A DNA stretch of 64,000 bases from Bettongia penicillata ogilbyi (Eukaryota > Chordata > Mammalia > Diprotodontia > Potoroidae), in the NCBI GenBank assembly GCA_023548195.1, contig JAJHZJ010000121.1, forward strand, positions 4,870,180 to 4,934,179, written 5' to 3'. Every line of letters starts with the position of its first letter. Position 1 is the stretch's first letter. The notes below the pieces were generated by a model. It was not told where the DNA came from and searched no databases. It saw only the letters and a list, made by a program, of their open reading frames with translations. Made by a program: the position numbers and the translations under genes. Below, piece by piece: positions 10,825 through 24,137 of the stretch.

Positions 10825-11636
10825 TTAATGAAAAGAAGGAACGAATGTCCATTTTCTGGAGTGACATGCCTGGAAAAGACATGTTCAGATAAAGCAGGAG
10901 AGGAAAAAGGAGACCCATATGGACCGCAAAGAAACAAGAAGCTGAGATTCTGAAAGACTTACTCTTCGGCCAGTGTTCTCTTTGATAACATCTCAGACAT
11001 TCTTTTTCCTTTTGCAGTAATATTCTGCTGTGGAAGGCATTTCAAAAAATTCTGTTCTGGTAATAGTTACAGATTCGCAGAGTCTGAGAGTTACGAGAGA
11101 TGTTGGGGTCAATCTGTCAAACCTCCCACCTGATACAAGAATTCCTTTTATAAATATTGCCTCATTAAAAGTATACAATGATGCAGTCCTTGCAGAAAAA
11201 TGCCACATGAATTTATAAGGGTAAATTAGTAACTAGGAGGAATTTTAACATATTGTCAAGATACTTTTTGTTCAGAAACATGAAAAAAATTGGCAACTTT
11301 AAATCACAGAAAGTATAAGCAGTGAGGATATGTAGTATATGTATATGTTATGGGTAAGCAATATTCATGAAAAATGAAAATTTGCCTTATTAATTCTCAC
11401 TTAGAGAAGTATATATCAAACTTCATCTGTATAAATAGTCACTAAAATATCTAATTTATTTGCACCATAATGATCTTATTCTTCACATTTTCATTTGGGT
11501 AGCATGTTTATTATGAATATAAATAGATTTTTATTTGAATTTTAAATATGGAATCAAAACTTGTCAAATATAGTGAGGAGTTAAAAATAAATCACCTCTC
11601 TTTCAACTCCCCCTCCCCATCTTCTTTAACTTAGAA

Positions 11637-11822
11637 GATCATTGAATGAGAGCTGGAAGGAATCTAAGCAGCTGTATAATCCAATTCCATTATTTTGCAG
11701 ATCCAGCAAGAATATATAACTTGCCAAGGTCACATAGATGGTGAGCCTCAGAGGCAAAATATGAACCCAGGTCCTCTGATTGGAAAACCAGTCTTCTTTT
11801 CACTGTGTTGTTTCCAGTAATC
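11637..11822 (-). repeat. MIR-type SINE
   Basis: GAGAGCTGGAAGGAATCTAA, CTTGCCAAGGTCACATAGAT and GAACCCAGGTCCTCTGATTG are the antisense MIR landmarks. Confidence 0.75.
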
Positions 11823-12399
11823 ATATCTTGGTTCTCTTTTAAATGTGATTTCACTTTACAGTTGTTTTTTCCCCCTGGCCATGGATGCTAGGAGGTCTTT
11901 GATTAAAAGGTGATTAGGACTTCATGACAGTGGTTGTGAGAAATCTGATACACATTTTTTTTTTTGACACCAAAAGTAGTTTTCTACTTATTTGGTGGTC
12001 TAAAAACCAAGGCTCAGGAGAAAAGCCAATTACTGTCTGGAATGTATCAAGGTGCCCCCTCATATAGGCCCAAGGAATATAAATTCATCATCTACTTTGT
12101 GTACCAATTTTTATATGGGGATCTTTCTAGACCAAAAGTGAATTTTCATTGCAAAAGCTAAGTAACGACAGTTAATTCTTCTGTTGAACTTCATGTTTTA
12201 CAGATTGATTTACACATATTATCTCATTTAATCTTATTTTGAAAATGAGAAAAATGAGGCTGAGAGGTTAAGTGACTTAGGCTCACATAATTAGCAAACT
12301 TTTAAGGTAGGATTTGAATTGTATTCTTATTGACCTGAGGAGGGAAATGCAACTGGAAGAATGCTTAATATATTTCAAAAATGCTTTTTTCTTTAGTTG

Positions 12400-12470
12400 T
12401 GAATATATATGTACCTTTTCATATATACATACATGTATATATCTATATTTTCATATATATTTAGGAATTC
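12400..12470. repeat. TA/CA-rich tract
   Basis: ATATATATGTACC, ATATACATACATG and ATATATATTTAGG units form an impure dinucleotide tract about 190 bp downstream of the exon B donor, in the intron. Confidence 0.6.
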
Positions 12471-12516
12471 AAACATTCAGGAATTTGTCTATGTGCATTT
12501 ATGCAATTATATACTA

Positions 12517-12795
<279 letters not shown>

Positions 12796-13249
12796 CTAAA
12801 AAAGGAATGAAGGTTATCAGTAACTGTAGGTTAGTGATTCATAATCGATAGACCAAGAAGAGCAATCACACAACGAAACATAAGATGGCAGCAAAGACCT
12901 ACCAAGCACTGCCATAGCAAGTGCTGTGTTGCACTGAGACTGAAATTCTGTAAAGTACAAAACTAGAAGAAAAAGACATGTTAACTGTATAAGAAGAGAG
13001 AAAGTGCTTGTAGTTTTAATTTCAGATTAAACCTCTTGAGAGCATCATATATACAATTCTGGTTTACTGTTATTTACTTAACATTTTTAAAAAAATGATA
13101 TTGTTTAGTTTTGTGACAACTACATTTCCAAATATATATCCCTTTCTTTTAAATTGTTTAAATCTTTTTTTTATTAGAACTTTGATTTCATTGGTGTAAG
13201 AAGTCCTGATGAGGAACTCACTTTACTAATGTAGATTCAGCATATTAAT

Positions 13250-13369
13250 AGCTAGAATTTATATAGTTTTATAGGTTTGCAAAACAATTTATAAATATCT
13301 TATTTTTATACTCACAACAAGTCATTTTACAGATGAGGATACCAAAGCTTCCCAGGTACCGTTAACTCC
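13250..13369 (-). repeat. MIR-type SINE, part 1, split by L2
   Basis: TATAGGTTTGCAAAACAATT and CATTTTACAGATGAGG are present; the remainder resumes at 13566. Confidence 0.65.
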
Positions 13370-13565
13370 AGTGTCTTTCGTTCCTCTCTTGACTATTTCC
13401 AATTTATCCTGTATATAGTATTTTGAACATAGTTGTCTACATGTTGTCTTCCTCCTTAGTCAGTGAGCTCCTTGAGAATAAGGACTATCTTTTGCCTTTC
13501 TGTATATCCCCATTGCTTTGCACACTACCTGGTACATAGTAGGCACTAAAAAAAATGTTTTCAAC
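13370..13565 (+). repeat. L2 LINE 3' end
   Basis: GAGCTCCTTGAGAATAAGGA, CTGTATATCCCCATTGCTTT and GGTACATAGTAGGCACT mark the L2 3' end, apparently inserted in a MIR. Confidence 0.75.
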
Positions 13566-13680
13566 TGATTTAGTGACTTGTCCAGGGTCACAGAGCTAAT
13601 AAATATCTGAGATAACATTTGAACTCAGGTCTTCCTACTAGGTCCAGAGCTCCATTTACTGTGCCACCTTTCTGCATCTA
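13566..13680 (-). repeat. MIR-type SINE, part 2
   Basis: AGTGACTTGTCCAGGGTCAC, TTGAACTCAGGTCTTCC and CTGTGCCACC complete the copy begun at 13250. Confidence 0.7.
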
Positions 13681-13684
13681 GCTT

Positions 13685-13835
13685 ACCCATTGTGAAGTTA
13701 ATAGTATTGGAAATTTGAGGATGGAGAAATTCAGTGACTTTTTCCAGGTCACAGTGCCAGTGTGTATATCAGGATCAGAACCTGAACACAGGTCTGCCTA
13801 AATTGGACACCATCTTCCTGTCCACTAATTCGTGC
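13685..13835 (-). repeat. MIR-type SINE, degraded
   Basis: GATGGAGAAATTCAGTGAC, CCAGGTCACAGTGCCAGTG and GAACACAGGTCTGCC are present in order. Confidence 0.5.
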
Positions 13836-14089
13836 TTCCTCTTATTTTTATCACTAAATGGAAATATTTCTATTTTTGTTAAAAATAAAAAACAGAAATC
13901 CATCAAATTTATAGTTGTCAGAACTGGTCAGCAAAAGAAGTCTGTAGGAGGTGGGTGAGGCATAGAACCAGACTAAATAGTGATGCTTAAGAAAACAGAG
14001 AACTTTGAAAAAGTTTCCACTACATGACTATGTAATACAAATTACAAAATACATATGTAATATATATTACAATATATAACAGTATATAT

Positions 14090-14175
14090 TGTTATTGTGT
14101 TCATCCTTCATTGCTGAAGAAGACCATGCCATCAGAGAAATGATGACATGACTTGCACTTGACTTTGTTTTGAGT
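14090..14175 (+). repeat. Marsupial interspersed repeat fragment
   Basis: TTCATCCTTCATTGCTGAAG, AGAAGACCATGCCATCAGAG and GATGACATGACTTGCACTTG form the reverse-complement counterpart of about 8320-8395. Confidence 0.65.
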
Positions 14176-14414
14176 GTATGTATATATATCTATATATACA
14201 CAGACACATACACACATATATCTATGTATAAATAAATATATATACACATATCACTCTCTAAGACATTCCTAAGTTACACAAAAGGCGCTAACTTGTATTG
14301 GTAGAGTTTTTCCATTCTAAAGTTGCCTACATCAATGATACCACAAATTGACTCCTTAACTACTTCATGGGGTTTACTCAATGTATCTATATTATCACCA
14401 CATACAATCAATAA

Positions 14415-14464
14415 TGTAATAGCTGACATTTATGTAGCTTTGTGGTTTGTAAAGCACTTTACAT
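14415..14464 (-). repeat. MIR-type SINE, part 1, split by hAT element
   Basis: TTTATGTAGCTTTGTGGTTT and GTAAAGCACTTTAC are present; the copy resumes at 14670. Confidence 0.7.
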
Positions 14465-14669
14465 CAGAGGTGTCAAACATGCGGGTTGCCACACTCCTGG
14501 GTAAGGCCAGAAGCAGATTAAAATATAATTGGGGAATAGTTAACAAAATAAATAAAAATACAGTAAAACAGATAATTGTAATCTGTGATTTTCTAAGTTG
14601 ATAGGAAACTAACAGGGATCCTTATGGATGGTTAAGGGGCTCCATTTCTATGTGAGTTTGACCCCACTG
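14465..14669. mobile_element. Non-autonomous hAT-type DNA transposon, 205 bp
   Basis: The ends are terminal inverted repeats, CAGAGGTGTCAAAC on the left and GTTTGACCCCACTG on the right. Flanking 8-bp duplications (CTTTACAT and CTTTACTC, 14457-14464 and 14670-14677) match at six of eight positions. Eight-bp duplications and CAGNGGTGTCAAAC-like ends are hAT features. The interior has no transposase, so it must have been moved by another element. It sits inside a MIR. Confidence 0.85.
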
Positions 14670-14850
14670 CTTTACTCAATGATCTCATTTGATCTTTATA
14701 ACACTTGAGGTAAATGTTACTGGTATTAGTAAATGGTACAGATATTATCATCCCTATTTTGCAGAAGAAAAATGTATGATCAAGTGACTTGTTTGTGGTG
14801 ACTCAGCCATAGTTCCTAAAGTGGGAAATGAGACCAGGTCTTCCTGTCTC
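14670..14850 (-). repeat. MIR-type SINE, part 2
   Basis: AATGATCTCATTTGATCTTT, CCCTATTTTGCAGAAG and GAGACCAGGTCTTCCTG complete the copy begun at 14415. Confidence 0.65.
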
Positions 14851-15984
14851 TTTCCTTTCTTAAGGAATTCAGCACCTGACTTACCATCTTCCTTTTCTTT
14901 TTTCTTCAACTATCTCACAATTGAGAACTTTAGTAGATGTTTATGGTTCCTCTAATATCTCCTAAAGTAATCACCAGGCTCTTTGTTTCATGTTCAGCAC
15001 CATCTTCCCCACACTGGAGTTCTATCCATAGAAAAGTCTGAGAAGTCTGGCAGTATGTAAAGCTGAGGCAAAGAAAAGCTCCCTCAGATGGGAGAGGCAG
15101 AAGCATCCATAGAAAGATATTGTAGGAGGCACTCTTCCTTAGATTTCAATCTCTGGAAGTCTTCATTCCCTTTGTAGGGCAGAAAGTGTGAGCACTCCCT
15201 AAAGAATTCCCATTTCTGTGAGTCAGGCATGGGCAGTAGACCTAGCCTACTGGCAGCACCTGTAAAGAGAAGCCTCTTCACTTCCCCAAAGAAGGTAGTG
15301 TTCAAGACCTTGAAGTGACTCTAACTGAATTCTTTCCCCTCATCTCACCTCCACCACTGGTAACCCAGTGATTCATGCCTTCTCTCACTCCCTGGGAATA
15401 CCTTCTTCCCCAAACCTCACAAGACAAGGGGTTAAATGCAGTAACATCAGAATGGGGGTTGCCTTTTCTCATACTTTACCTATCCTGGTACCATTCCCCT
15501 GTCCTTTCTCAGTACTACTTTCCCTTTTAATGTCTGAGGGAACATAGGGTAGTAGAGGAATTTGAGGCACAAGAACTGTAAATGGCCAGCAGGGAGGATG
15601 GAGTGACTCCCTGCCCCTCATGTCAGTGCATGGAGAGAAGCCTTGCCTGCTGGCTCATCCCACTCTATTATTTTGAGTAGAAGGAAGAAAATAGCCTCTT
15701 CTCCCCACCTTCTCTTCCCCTATTTTCTAAGGATCCTTTCAGTCTTAGATTAACTAAAGGTAAGAGGTTCATATCTGAACTTTTGCTTGGAGGGAAAAGG
15801 GAGGGGAAAACAGAATTTTAATTATTTTTTCTAATTACAATAGATGGGAATTTTTCGTGGCCACTCCCAGGTGTGACTTGTATATCTGACTCATATAGCT
15901 CCCATAATTTGCCACTCCAGAAAATGAACTTAATTTTTGCTGTATGTTTATATCTTTTATATGCTATCTACAATGGTGCTCTTT

Positions 15985-16195
15985 GGGGTAAGGCTAGATG
16001 TCATTTATATGATACTTTAACTTCTATACAGTTCTTTTGTATACAATAGTCCTGTGAGGATGGTTGTACAAATATTACCATGCACTACCATTTTGTAGAT
16101 GAAACTCAGGCTCAGAGAGTACCATGTGATAAAACCAAAACTTGAATCCAGGTCTTTCAATTTATTGTACCTCTTGGGCAAGAGGCATGTCTATT
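15985..16195 (-). repeat. MIR-type SINE
   Basis: CATTTTGTAGATGAAACTCA, GGCTCAGAGAG and CTTGAATCCAGGTCTTTC are present in order. Confidence 0.6.
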
Positions 16196-16599
16196 TACTT
16201 TATGTATTTAAACAATGAAACCATTATCATATGAAGTAAGGATATTACTTACTAATGTTTTGACAAGGAAACTGACGATGATAATAAAATGGGTTCCCCA
16301 AAGGCTACAAAATATAAACTTCTGTCATACAATTTGCCACCGTTAAATTGAAAAAAACAAAAACAAAAACAAATAAACCTGATGGTAGATAGGCCAAGCA
16401 ATAAAACTATGAAAAAAAATCAAGAGATTAAAGTAAAGAAACTATTCTCCAATGCAAATATTAGAGAAAAAACAATATCCAGGAGTGGTGGGCATATGTA
16501 AATAGAAGGTAAAAATAAAGAAAATGAAGGTAAATATATAAAACCAGACAGTATAGACTTATGGGCATGATGGAAGCACAGAAGGAAATGAGCAAACAT

Positions 16600-17060
16600 A
16601 AAACATTTTTATGAAAGATGTTTATAGCAGACCTTTTCATAGCAGCAAAGGACTGGAAACTAAGGAGGTACCTCTCGATTAGAGTAAGGCTAAAAAATTA
16701 TGTGAATGTAATGGAATAATATTGTAATGTCAGAAATGAAGAAAGAGATAGCTTCAGAGAGACCTGAGAAGAGTTGTATGAACTGATACAGAGTGAAGTG
16801 AGCAGAACCAGGAGAACAACTTACACCATAACATTAATACTGTAAAAACAAACAATTGTAATTGACTTAAGAACTCTGGTTGATGCAATGATTAATCTTG
16901 ATTCAAGGAGACTGAGTATGAAAAATGCTGCCTACCTCATAACTCAAACCTCATGAACTAAATATGAAAGATGAGACATACATTTTTATGAGAATTTGTT
17001 TTCCTTGTCTATGCTTATATATCCCAAGGGTTTTATATTTCTTTTTTTCCCTTCTTTTAT
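16600..17060 (+). repeat. LINE-1 3' fragment
   Basis: TATAGCAGACCTTTTCATAG, GCAAAGGACTGGAAACTAA, ATGAACTGATACAGAGTGAA and AGCAGAACCAGGAGAACAAC match, in order, the 3' part of the L1 at 56975-58034 and the end of L1 ORF2 in general. It is 5'-truncated and decayed. Confidence 0.75.
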
Positions 17061-17889
17061 GTTGGAAGGCAGAAAAGAAAAAAAAATCCTTTAGAACCGA
17101 AAAAAAATTAAAGCTAAAAATGTTACTACTTAAAAACATTTCAGAATTTTAAGACAGTAAATTATCTACTAGCACTTGAAGAATGGTATGATTTAGTTAC
17201 TGAAATATAGTAGTTAAGGGTTACAATACACAGATTATTGACATTTAAAGAATCAGGTTCTAGGAAAATCCACTGAAACTTAAACAACAATGAATATAAT
17301 TGCTATCTGGTGATTCAAAACACACTTTGGATGTGGTTATGTGCTAGTTAAAACAAATTTCCAGTTCACAGAATATCAGCTAAACAAGGTTTACTGCTGA
17401 GGCACAAAATCCTATCCATATTTCTAGATGGGCAGATTTCTTCTGCATGATAATTCTCAAAAGGATTCTCTTTGACCTTAAATGACTAGAGATATATCCC
17501 AGGTGTATAACAGAATTTTTCTGTAGGTGGCTGATTTACTACAAAAGAGTGCAGAATCTGGAGATGAGAAGAGACTTCAAATTGAACTAATCAAGAAAAT
17601 AAGTTTCCTTGTCCGAGATACAGCTCTCCTCAAATGAAAATAAAATCAGCATTTCAGTTTCCCTCAGGTTTGCCCTGGACTGATGCAGGATTCAATTAAA
17701 TTAGGGCATACTTTGTGCTAGAAACTAAGGCAAGCATTGGATATACAAAAACAAAATGATAAATGGTTATATTAGATAAATATTTATAGTAAAAATGGCA
17801 GAAATGAATGGGCCAGACTTGCTGTGGTTCAGGTAATACAATTCAATTCAACAAACATTCATTAAGTACAAATTAAGAATTTGGGGAGT

Positions 17890-18475
17890 AGTGTATAGTT
17901 TAATTTGGGCTGAAATGTAGGAGGCATGAAAAGGATTTATGCGAAATAAAAGCTGTAATGGTAAATTGGGATCAGATTATGGGGAGCCTGGAATTCCAGA
18001 TTCAAGAAAGTGCATTAGTTTGGGAGAAAACAGAGATATTGAAGGTTGGAGCAGTATTTATAGAAAATTAATCCGGCAAAGGTGTGTAAGGATAGATAGA
18101 AGGGAAGACAGAGGTTGAGGGATTAATTAAGAAGTTATTGCAACAGTCTGTGTGAAAGGTAATTTGGAAAGTGTCAATGGGAATGGAAAAAAAGCATGAT
18201 AAGCGAAAATAGAACTGATAAGCCTACATGACTATTTAGGTATAGGGAATGAGGGTAGAGAGTCAAAGATGTCAGAAGTTTGTAGTTTATGTGACAAATG
18301 CTGTCATTAGTGGAATATCAGAAGAAGAGCATTTGTCAGAGACATTAATTTCAATTTGAGCATGTAGATTTTGAATTATTGGTGGAACATACAGGTAGAG
18401 ATCTCCATAAGATGTTTGGAGATTTGGAAAGGACAGGTCTGGAGAAAAAAGACTTGGCAGACACAATATTAGAAA
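17890..18475 (+). repeat. Old mammalian interspersed repeat
   Basis: AATTAATCCGGCAAAGGTGT, GAAGTTATTGCAACAGTCTG and ACATACAGGTAGAGATCTCC are diverged forms of a well-spread mammalian repeat. The family name is not certain (possibly L2-related). Confidence 0.5.
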
Positions 18476-18484
18476 CAAATCAGT

Positions 18485-18965
18485 TCAATGCAACATACAT
18501 CAAATTTATATTTTGTAGAAAGCACTATTCTAGCTGCTTAGATGGAAATGACATAATGCTTCTAGCACCCTATGGTTCACAATCTAGTAGGGATAGGAGA
18601 CAGATAAATGAATAATTATAAAGTTTGTATGAAATGAGCATGTAGGAAGTGTCAAAGAGAGAGGTAATAGAGATTTCAAGAGGGAGGGATCACCTCCATA
18701 TGCAGGTAATGATTCAAGGAAATACTTATAGAGAAGTTGGCACTTGGGTTAAATCTTGAAGGGAGAGAGGGGTTATAAAACTGGGGCATATGGAAAAAGT
18801 TTCTTCCTCCTATCAGTCGTGGAAAGCACAAATGCATGGAGGTAGAAGAGGAAAGGATGAGGACAAGGAATGAGAATAATCCAGTATATATAGAGAAGTC
18901 TGGAGGGAATGAGATCAAAGTCCTAGGTGGAAATGCTAGTTTTCTTTGGATAGGACAAGAGTTTC
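18485..18965 (+). repeat. Old mammalian interspersed repeat, second segment
   Basis: GTTCACAATCTAGTAGGGAT, GGCACTTGGGTTAAATCTTG and AATGCATGGAGGTAGAAG fit the same old family as 17890-18475, in a different part of the consensus. Confidence 0.5.
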
Positions 18966-19354
18966 TTTCCTAAGAGTAATGAGGGAAGGAAAAAAGAATA
19001 AAAATAGGTATAAAAATAAGGAGAGATTTCAGGCTGGTGGGAATTTGAGAGGTTTAAGTCAGGTAGATTTAATATTATCAGTAAAATAACAAAATAAAAG
19101 GTAAGCTTATCTTCCTTGGGTGAACTGAGATCACTGGGTACTTGAGAGTGTAAAAGGTATGGAAATAGCTATTTTGGGGAAAGCAATAAAAAATTGCTAA
19201 AAGACTTGTGTAGCAGATAATTTAGATGACTATCCTAAGGCTAAGTGGTGGATGATCCATATGCTTGTATACTAAGGAATTTTCAAAATATTTAAAAGGA
19301 CTCTAGCATACTGTGCAGACCTCCTTGTGAAAGATCTGTGGCAAAGCATGGGGT

Positions 19355-19537
19355 CAGGGGTCTTAGAGCAAAGAATCAACTTGGGGTCCACATGACAAGT
19401 ATTTCAATATAATTGGTTTATTTTGTAGTTATTTATTTCAAGCATTTAAAAACATTCTAAAGTATTCATAGACTTCACCAGATTGTTAAAGGTGTGCACA
19501 ATACAAAAAAGATTAAGAAAACCTGTTTTAGAGGATG
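19355..19537. repeat. Probable old DNA-transposon fragment
   Basis: GTCAGGGGTCTTAGAGC at the left and ATAGACTTCACCAG, AAAAAGATTAAGAAAACCTG at the right resemble the ends of the element at 27874-28092. Confidence 0.45.
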
Positions 19538-21340
19538 AGAAGGTATGTGTGGTGGACTTGGTTACGATCATCACTGGCAGAAGCTGTACCTACATCCATG
19601 AGATCACAGATCCATTGAGCTATTGAAATATATCTCCAGGAAAAAAATTGACTACTCTCTCATAGCATGTGGGGTAATACTCCTTTTTATTTTTCTTGCA
19701 TGCTGTAATAACAAAAACATCTCATCTGAAACCCATGTAACGCAACATTTCCCCACAGTGATGGGACAAATCAATAATGTGCTATCTCAGTAATATTAAA
19801 AGGAAAAGTAAAGACTGAATAAATTTGCCTCCAATTTCTATATTGCTCATCCACCTAACCATATGTAAAAGCAAGGACCCTGACATAGACAAGAGGGTCT
19901 GCTGTCACACGTCCTTTGATTTGCTTTTCTAAAAGGAAAGGCAACTTTTGGGGAGTCAAAAATCACTTTAATCAAGCACATATACCACTCACTTAGTTCA
20001 GGGGGAAACGTCAGTATCCTGAATTTCAGAGAAAATACAGGGAAATAAAGATCAACAGACAGTGCTTCCAGCTGCCTGACATAAGCACTACATACACCAT
20101 AGATCAACAGACAGATCCAACTGTCTGACCATTACATACATATATAGTTACCAGAGAGAGAAGAAACAACATCTGGATTTTCAAATCCAGGGGCTCCTTA
20201 GTGGCTGCCCAGAGTCCTCATCTGGCCAAACAAACACTTCCAATTAGTAAGCCCCAAAGTAAAACCTCACCTCAGAGTACTTATACATTTTTTCAGAGCC
20301 AAAGGGTACCACAAACTTTGAGAACTAGTGCCTTATTAGAAAATTAACAAAAGATGCGCACCTTCCTAGAAATCTTCCCTAATCAAACTCCCCTTAATGG
20401 GTAGATCCTTTAATGGGTGAGGAAGATCTTCTCATTAAGAAGCAAAATTATATTAACAATAATCAAAAGTGCATTATCAATAATCCAGACCATCACATAA
20501 AAATACCAAGTACAATGAATGAACCAATGCATATTGCATAATGTTTACAATGTTTAATGATATCATTCCAGGACACTCTTGGCCTCCTAAAAAGGTATTT
20601 CACCTTCTCTTCAACAGCATCAACAAAAAAGATGGCAGACAATCCTACCCTTTCCCATTCTTTATCACCCTTTGCTGATGCCAAATGCAAGAAGTAGTTA
20701 ACATTTGAACATTAATACCATTGATATAAACACATAAATATGAAAACTCTGTATGGATTTGTCATCTTTCCCATCCTTGATATAAACAAATAAACATCAC
20801 AGTCTCCTGACTCTATAAAGGCATGCTGGGTAACACCAATTGTTACAAGTAATGGGGAATACACATTAACTGTAGTTGAAAGAAAGGGTCCTTGAGGGGC
20901 TGAAACATAATTCATGGGAGCCAAGGATTTTATTTTTTTATATTCAAAAAAGAAAATGAAATGTAAAATGTTGCACAAGAAAGGTGATTTATAATGACTT
21001 CAATTGAACAAGAAACCTGAATACAGCAGCTAGAAAAGAGAGCTTTTTAACAAACATGTAGTAAAGAAGCAAAGCACAGCTGCTTCCTTCCCCTCTAAAA
21101 AGTAAAGGAACCTTAAAAAAAATCATTTTACTTAAAAAAAAAAATCATTCATTTAAGCCTAGTGCAATTCTACCGCTCAGCATCTGTCACACTGAGCTAT
21201 CATTACATACTGGGCAGCTGAAAGCACTCTGCCTGACTTTAGCCCCTTGAGAGATCTCGGCTATAATTGCTCTGCATGATATATACCTTATTCTGCCTCA
21301 TCACTTAAATCTTCCACATTTCAGCCTGTGCTTTCTTCAT

Positions 21341-21460
<120 letters not shown>

Positions 21461-21608
21461 ATGATTCGGTTTCATTTTCTTTCTAAATATGGCACCTGGA
21501 AACATAATCAAGGGATTCTGTTGAATGAAATTAAGCGGTGCTCTGGGCTAGAATTATTTGTGTGTATTTTTTTTTCAAGAAAATGATTATTTTAAAAAGT
21601 CAGACCTC

Positions 21609-21870
21609 ATGTTGATCAGTCATTTTCAGTGGTATCTGATTCTTCATGACCTCATTTATTTTTCTTTTTTATTTTTTTGGAAAAGGTACTGTAATGGTTT
21701 GCCATCTCCTTTTCCAGCATATTTTACAGATAAGGAAACTGAGGCAAACAGGGTTAAGTGCCTTGCCCCGGGTCGCACAGCTTCTAAGTATCTGAGGCCA
21801 GATTTGAGCTCATGAAGATGTCTCCCTCATTCCAAGCTCAGTGCTTCGTCTACTACACTACATAACTGCC
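21609..21870 (-). repeat. Marsupial tRNA-derived SINE, nearly full length
   Basis: GTTGATCAGTCATTTTCAGT, GGTTTGCCATCTCCTTTTCC, GGAAACTGAGGCAAACAGG and AGGCCAGATTTGAGCTCATG are present in order on the antisense strand. Confidence 0.88.
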
Positions 21871-23069
21871 TATACTATTTTTCAAGAAAATGATTAAAAA
21901 ATTAGATGTTATAACATTTCATATTTATAAATTAAGTTTAAAGTTTCTCTGGAGGCATCATGTTGACATTTGTTAATGTAACTGGTGGATACAGGGAAAT
22001 CTTAAGGCTCTGACATACCACTGTTCTACCATTCAGTATGAAAGAGATGCCTTTTCTCTAAATCTTCATTATGAGTAAAAAAAAAAGAACAAAAAAAAAA
22101 GCAGGGTTCTCCTGACACTAGCAGTTCTGCTGTTTTTTCAAGCCTGAGTATGATGCAAGAGGTCAAAAGTTTTTTTCAAAGTCCAGAAAATTATCCATCC
22201 CAAATGAATCATTTCTACAAGCTATGTTGCATAAAGAATTTTACAACTCAAATCACATGGGTTATGGGTAAACACAGGGATGTACAGTGACATCTGGAGC
22301 AACTATTAAATATGTGGGCTTCACTAATGCCATATGCATTTCTGCAAAGCCTTGCTACACAAATATGAAGGCCTTTCTGCTTGACCCTGTGAAATCAAAG
22401 AGGCGGCTTTAGAAAGAAGAAGGTGTTTGTCTCATTTTCTGCACTGGATATGAAAGAATCAGCACTACAGTATATGAGTTTATGACATTCTCTAGACTCA
22501 ATAAAATTTCTTTTTATTTAGAGAAAAACCTCAGTTGGCTTTTTTTGCTTGTTTACTTGTCATAAATGATATTCTAATAACTTGTTCTCATGATGAATCT
22601 AACACATTCAAGCTCAAACTGAGGTTTCATGGAGTAAAGCTTATCTCATTGGGAGGACAGAACAATATCAGTTTAAAAGAAAGTGCTTTAAAAGAAAATT
22701 ATTTCTTGGTCAGCCCACAAGGGAAAACATACTGCCTTTATATAACATCTGGCACCCAAGAAGCTCAAGGTTCAGGATGTTGGCTCATTAAGTGTTCCTA
22801 CTGTGTTTTATAAGAGTCTTTGCAGAGGTCATACCTGTTTATTTGTTCTATCACTGCAGAGATTTAGATAATAAGAAGAGTTATTTTCTTGAATAATATT
22901 TGGTAATGATAGCCAAAATAACATATCCATATTTACCATGTAAATGGTGGCAAAATTAGAAAATGGAATTCATGTGGAATTAGGCCCATTTAAAAACCTT
23001 CTTTCTACTTGCATACCCATAAATCTCCGTTTCCCAAATCAGAAGTTTGCTCTTCTACTTTTATTGTCA

Positions 23070-23285
23070 CTTAACAGTTCAATAAACTCCAATGGTTCCT
23101 TATTATTCCTATGATAATGAATAAACTCTCCTGTCAGGCATTTTAATCTGCAGCAGCAAGCACCCTGACCCATCCAAGATGGCCTGCTAGCATGTCTCAT
23201 CTGAGAGAATGTAAGCTCCTGGAGAAAAGGGACTGTTTCTTTCTGGCTTTTGTACTCTAGCCTAGCAAGATGCTTAGCCCATATT
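23070..23285 (+). repeat. L2 LINE 3' end, part 1, split by SINE
   Basis: AATGGTTCCTTATTATTCC, GTAAGCTCCTGGAGAAAAGG and GCCTAGCAAGATGCTTAG are L2 3' landmarks; the end resumes at 23541. Confidence 0.65.
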
Positions 23286-23540
23286 TGCTGTTGTTGTTGG
23301 ATCATTTTGCAGATGTGTCAGACTCTTTGTGATCCTATTTTAGGGTTTTCTTGGCAAAGATACTGGTTTGCCATTCCTTCTCCAGTTCATTTTAGAGATA
23401 AGGAACTGAGGCAAACAGGGTTAGGTGACTTGCCCAGGATCACACAACTAGCAAGTGACTGAGGCCAGATTTGAACTCATGAAGATGAGGTCTTCTTGGT
23501 ATCACTCCCAGCAGTCTATCCACTTTACCACCTAGCTGCC
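23286..23540 (-). repeat. Marsupial tRNA-derived SINE, full length, nested in L2
   Basis: TGTTGTTGTTGGATCATTTT, TTTCTTGGCAAAGATACTGG, CTTGCCCAGGATCACACAAC and TACCACCTAGCTGCC span the whole antisense SINE. Confidence 0.9.
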
Positions 23541-23600
23541 TAGAACATGATAGATTCTCAATAAATACATGTTTGATTCATTCTTTATGACAGCTTCCAT
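23541..23600 (+). repeat. L2 LINE 3' end, part 2
   Basis: AGAACATGATAGATTCTC and AATAAATACATGTTTGATTC complete the L2 end interrupted by the SINE. Confidence 0.65.
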
Positions 23601-23714
23601 GATTCTCCCATCTAAAAATGATCATTCTCATCTCAAATTTCTTACAATCATTTTCCTAAACCAATCCTTTAAACTTATCAAAATTTGCCTTATATGATAT
23701 TTTTTAATGTAAAT

Positions 23715-23960
23715 TTCCCTTCCCACTCCACATTGAACTGTAAATATCTTGGGGACCAGGAATGTTTCTTATTTAATCACTTTATTTCCAATCCCAGCAC
23801 TTCATTTTACAGAAGCATTTGTTGATTTAAATTCCATTATTATCTTGCAAATGAGACTTAAGACACTGGAAGATTTAGGTGATTCTCAGCAGGTCATATA
23901 TTGTGACAATAATTTAAGCAGCAGTCAAGTCAATTCCAATCTAGTCTTCCTATTCCAGGG
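23715..23960. repeat. L2 and MIR debris
   Basis: TGAACTGTAAATATCTTGGG resembles the L2 3' end (+); after about 23800 the order TTGCAAATGAGAC, GGTCATATATTGTG, GTCTTCCTATTCCAGG resembles an antisense MIR. Confidence 0.4.
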
Positions 23961-24137
23961 AATCTAATGTTGGATTAATGATTCCAACTTGATGAGAGCT
24001 GATCCTCAAATGTAACTCTTTTTTTTCCTGAAAATAGGTCTATGTTGCAAGAGTTATTTTTGATTTGAAGTTACAGGAATTTGTGTAGCATAAGAGCTAT
24101 TCATAAAAGGGTCATTACAACAGATGATCACAGCAGG

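Noticed and set aside
14990..15015. REST/NRSF-like half site (TTCAGCACC)
   Set aside because: Only the left half matches; the right half of the RE1 element is absent.
20040..20800. Small local repeats (AGATCAACAGACAG twice; TTGATATAAACA twice)
   Set aside because: They are short and unremarkable and do not extend into a larger structure.
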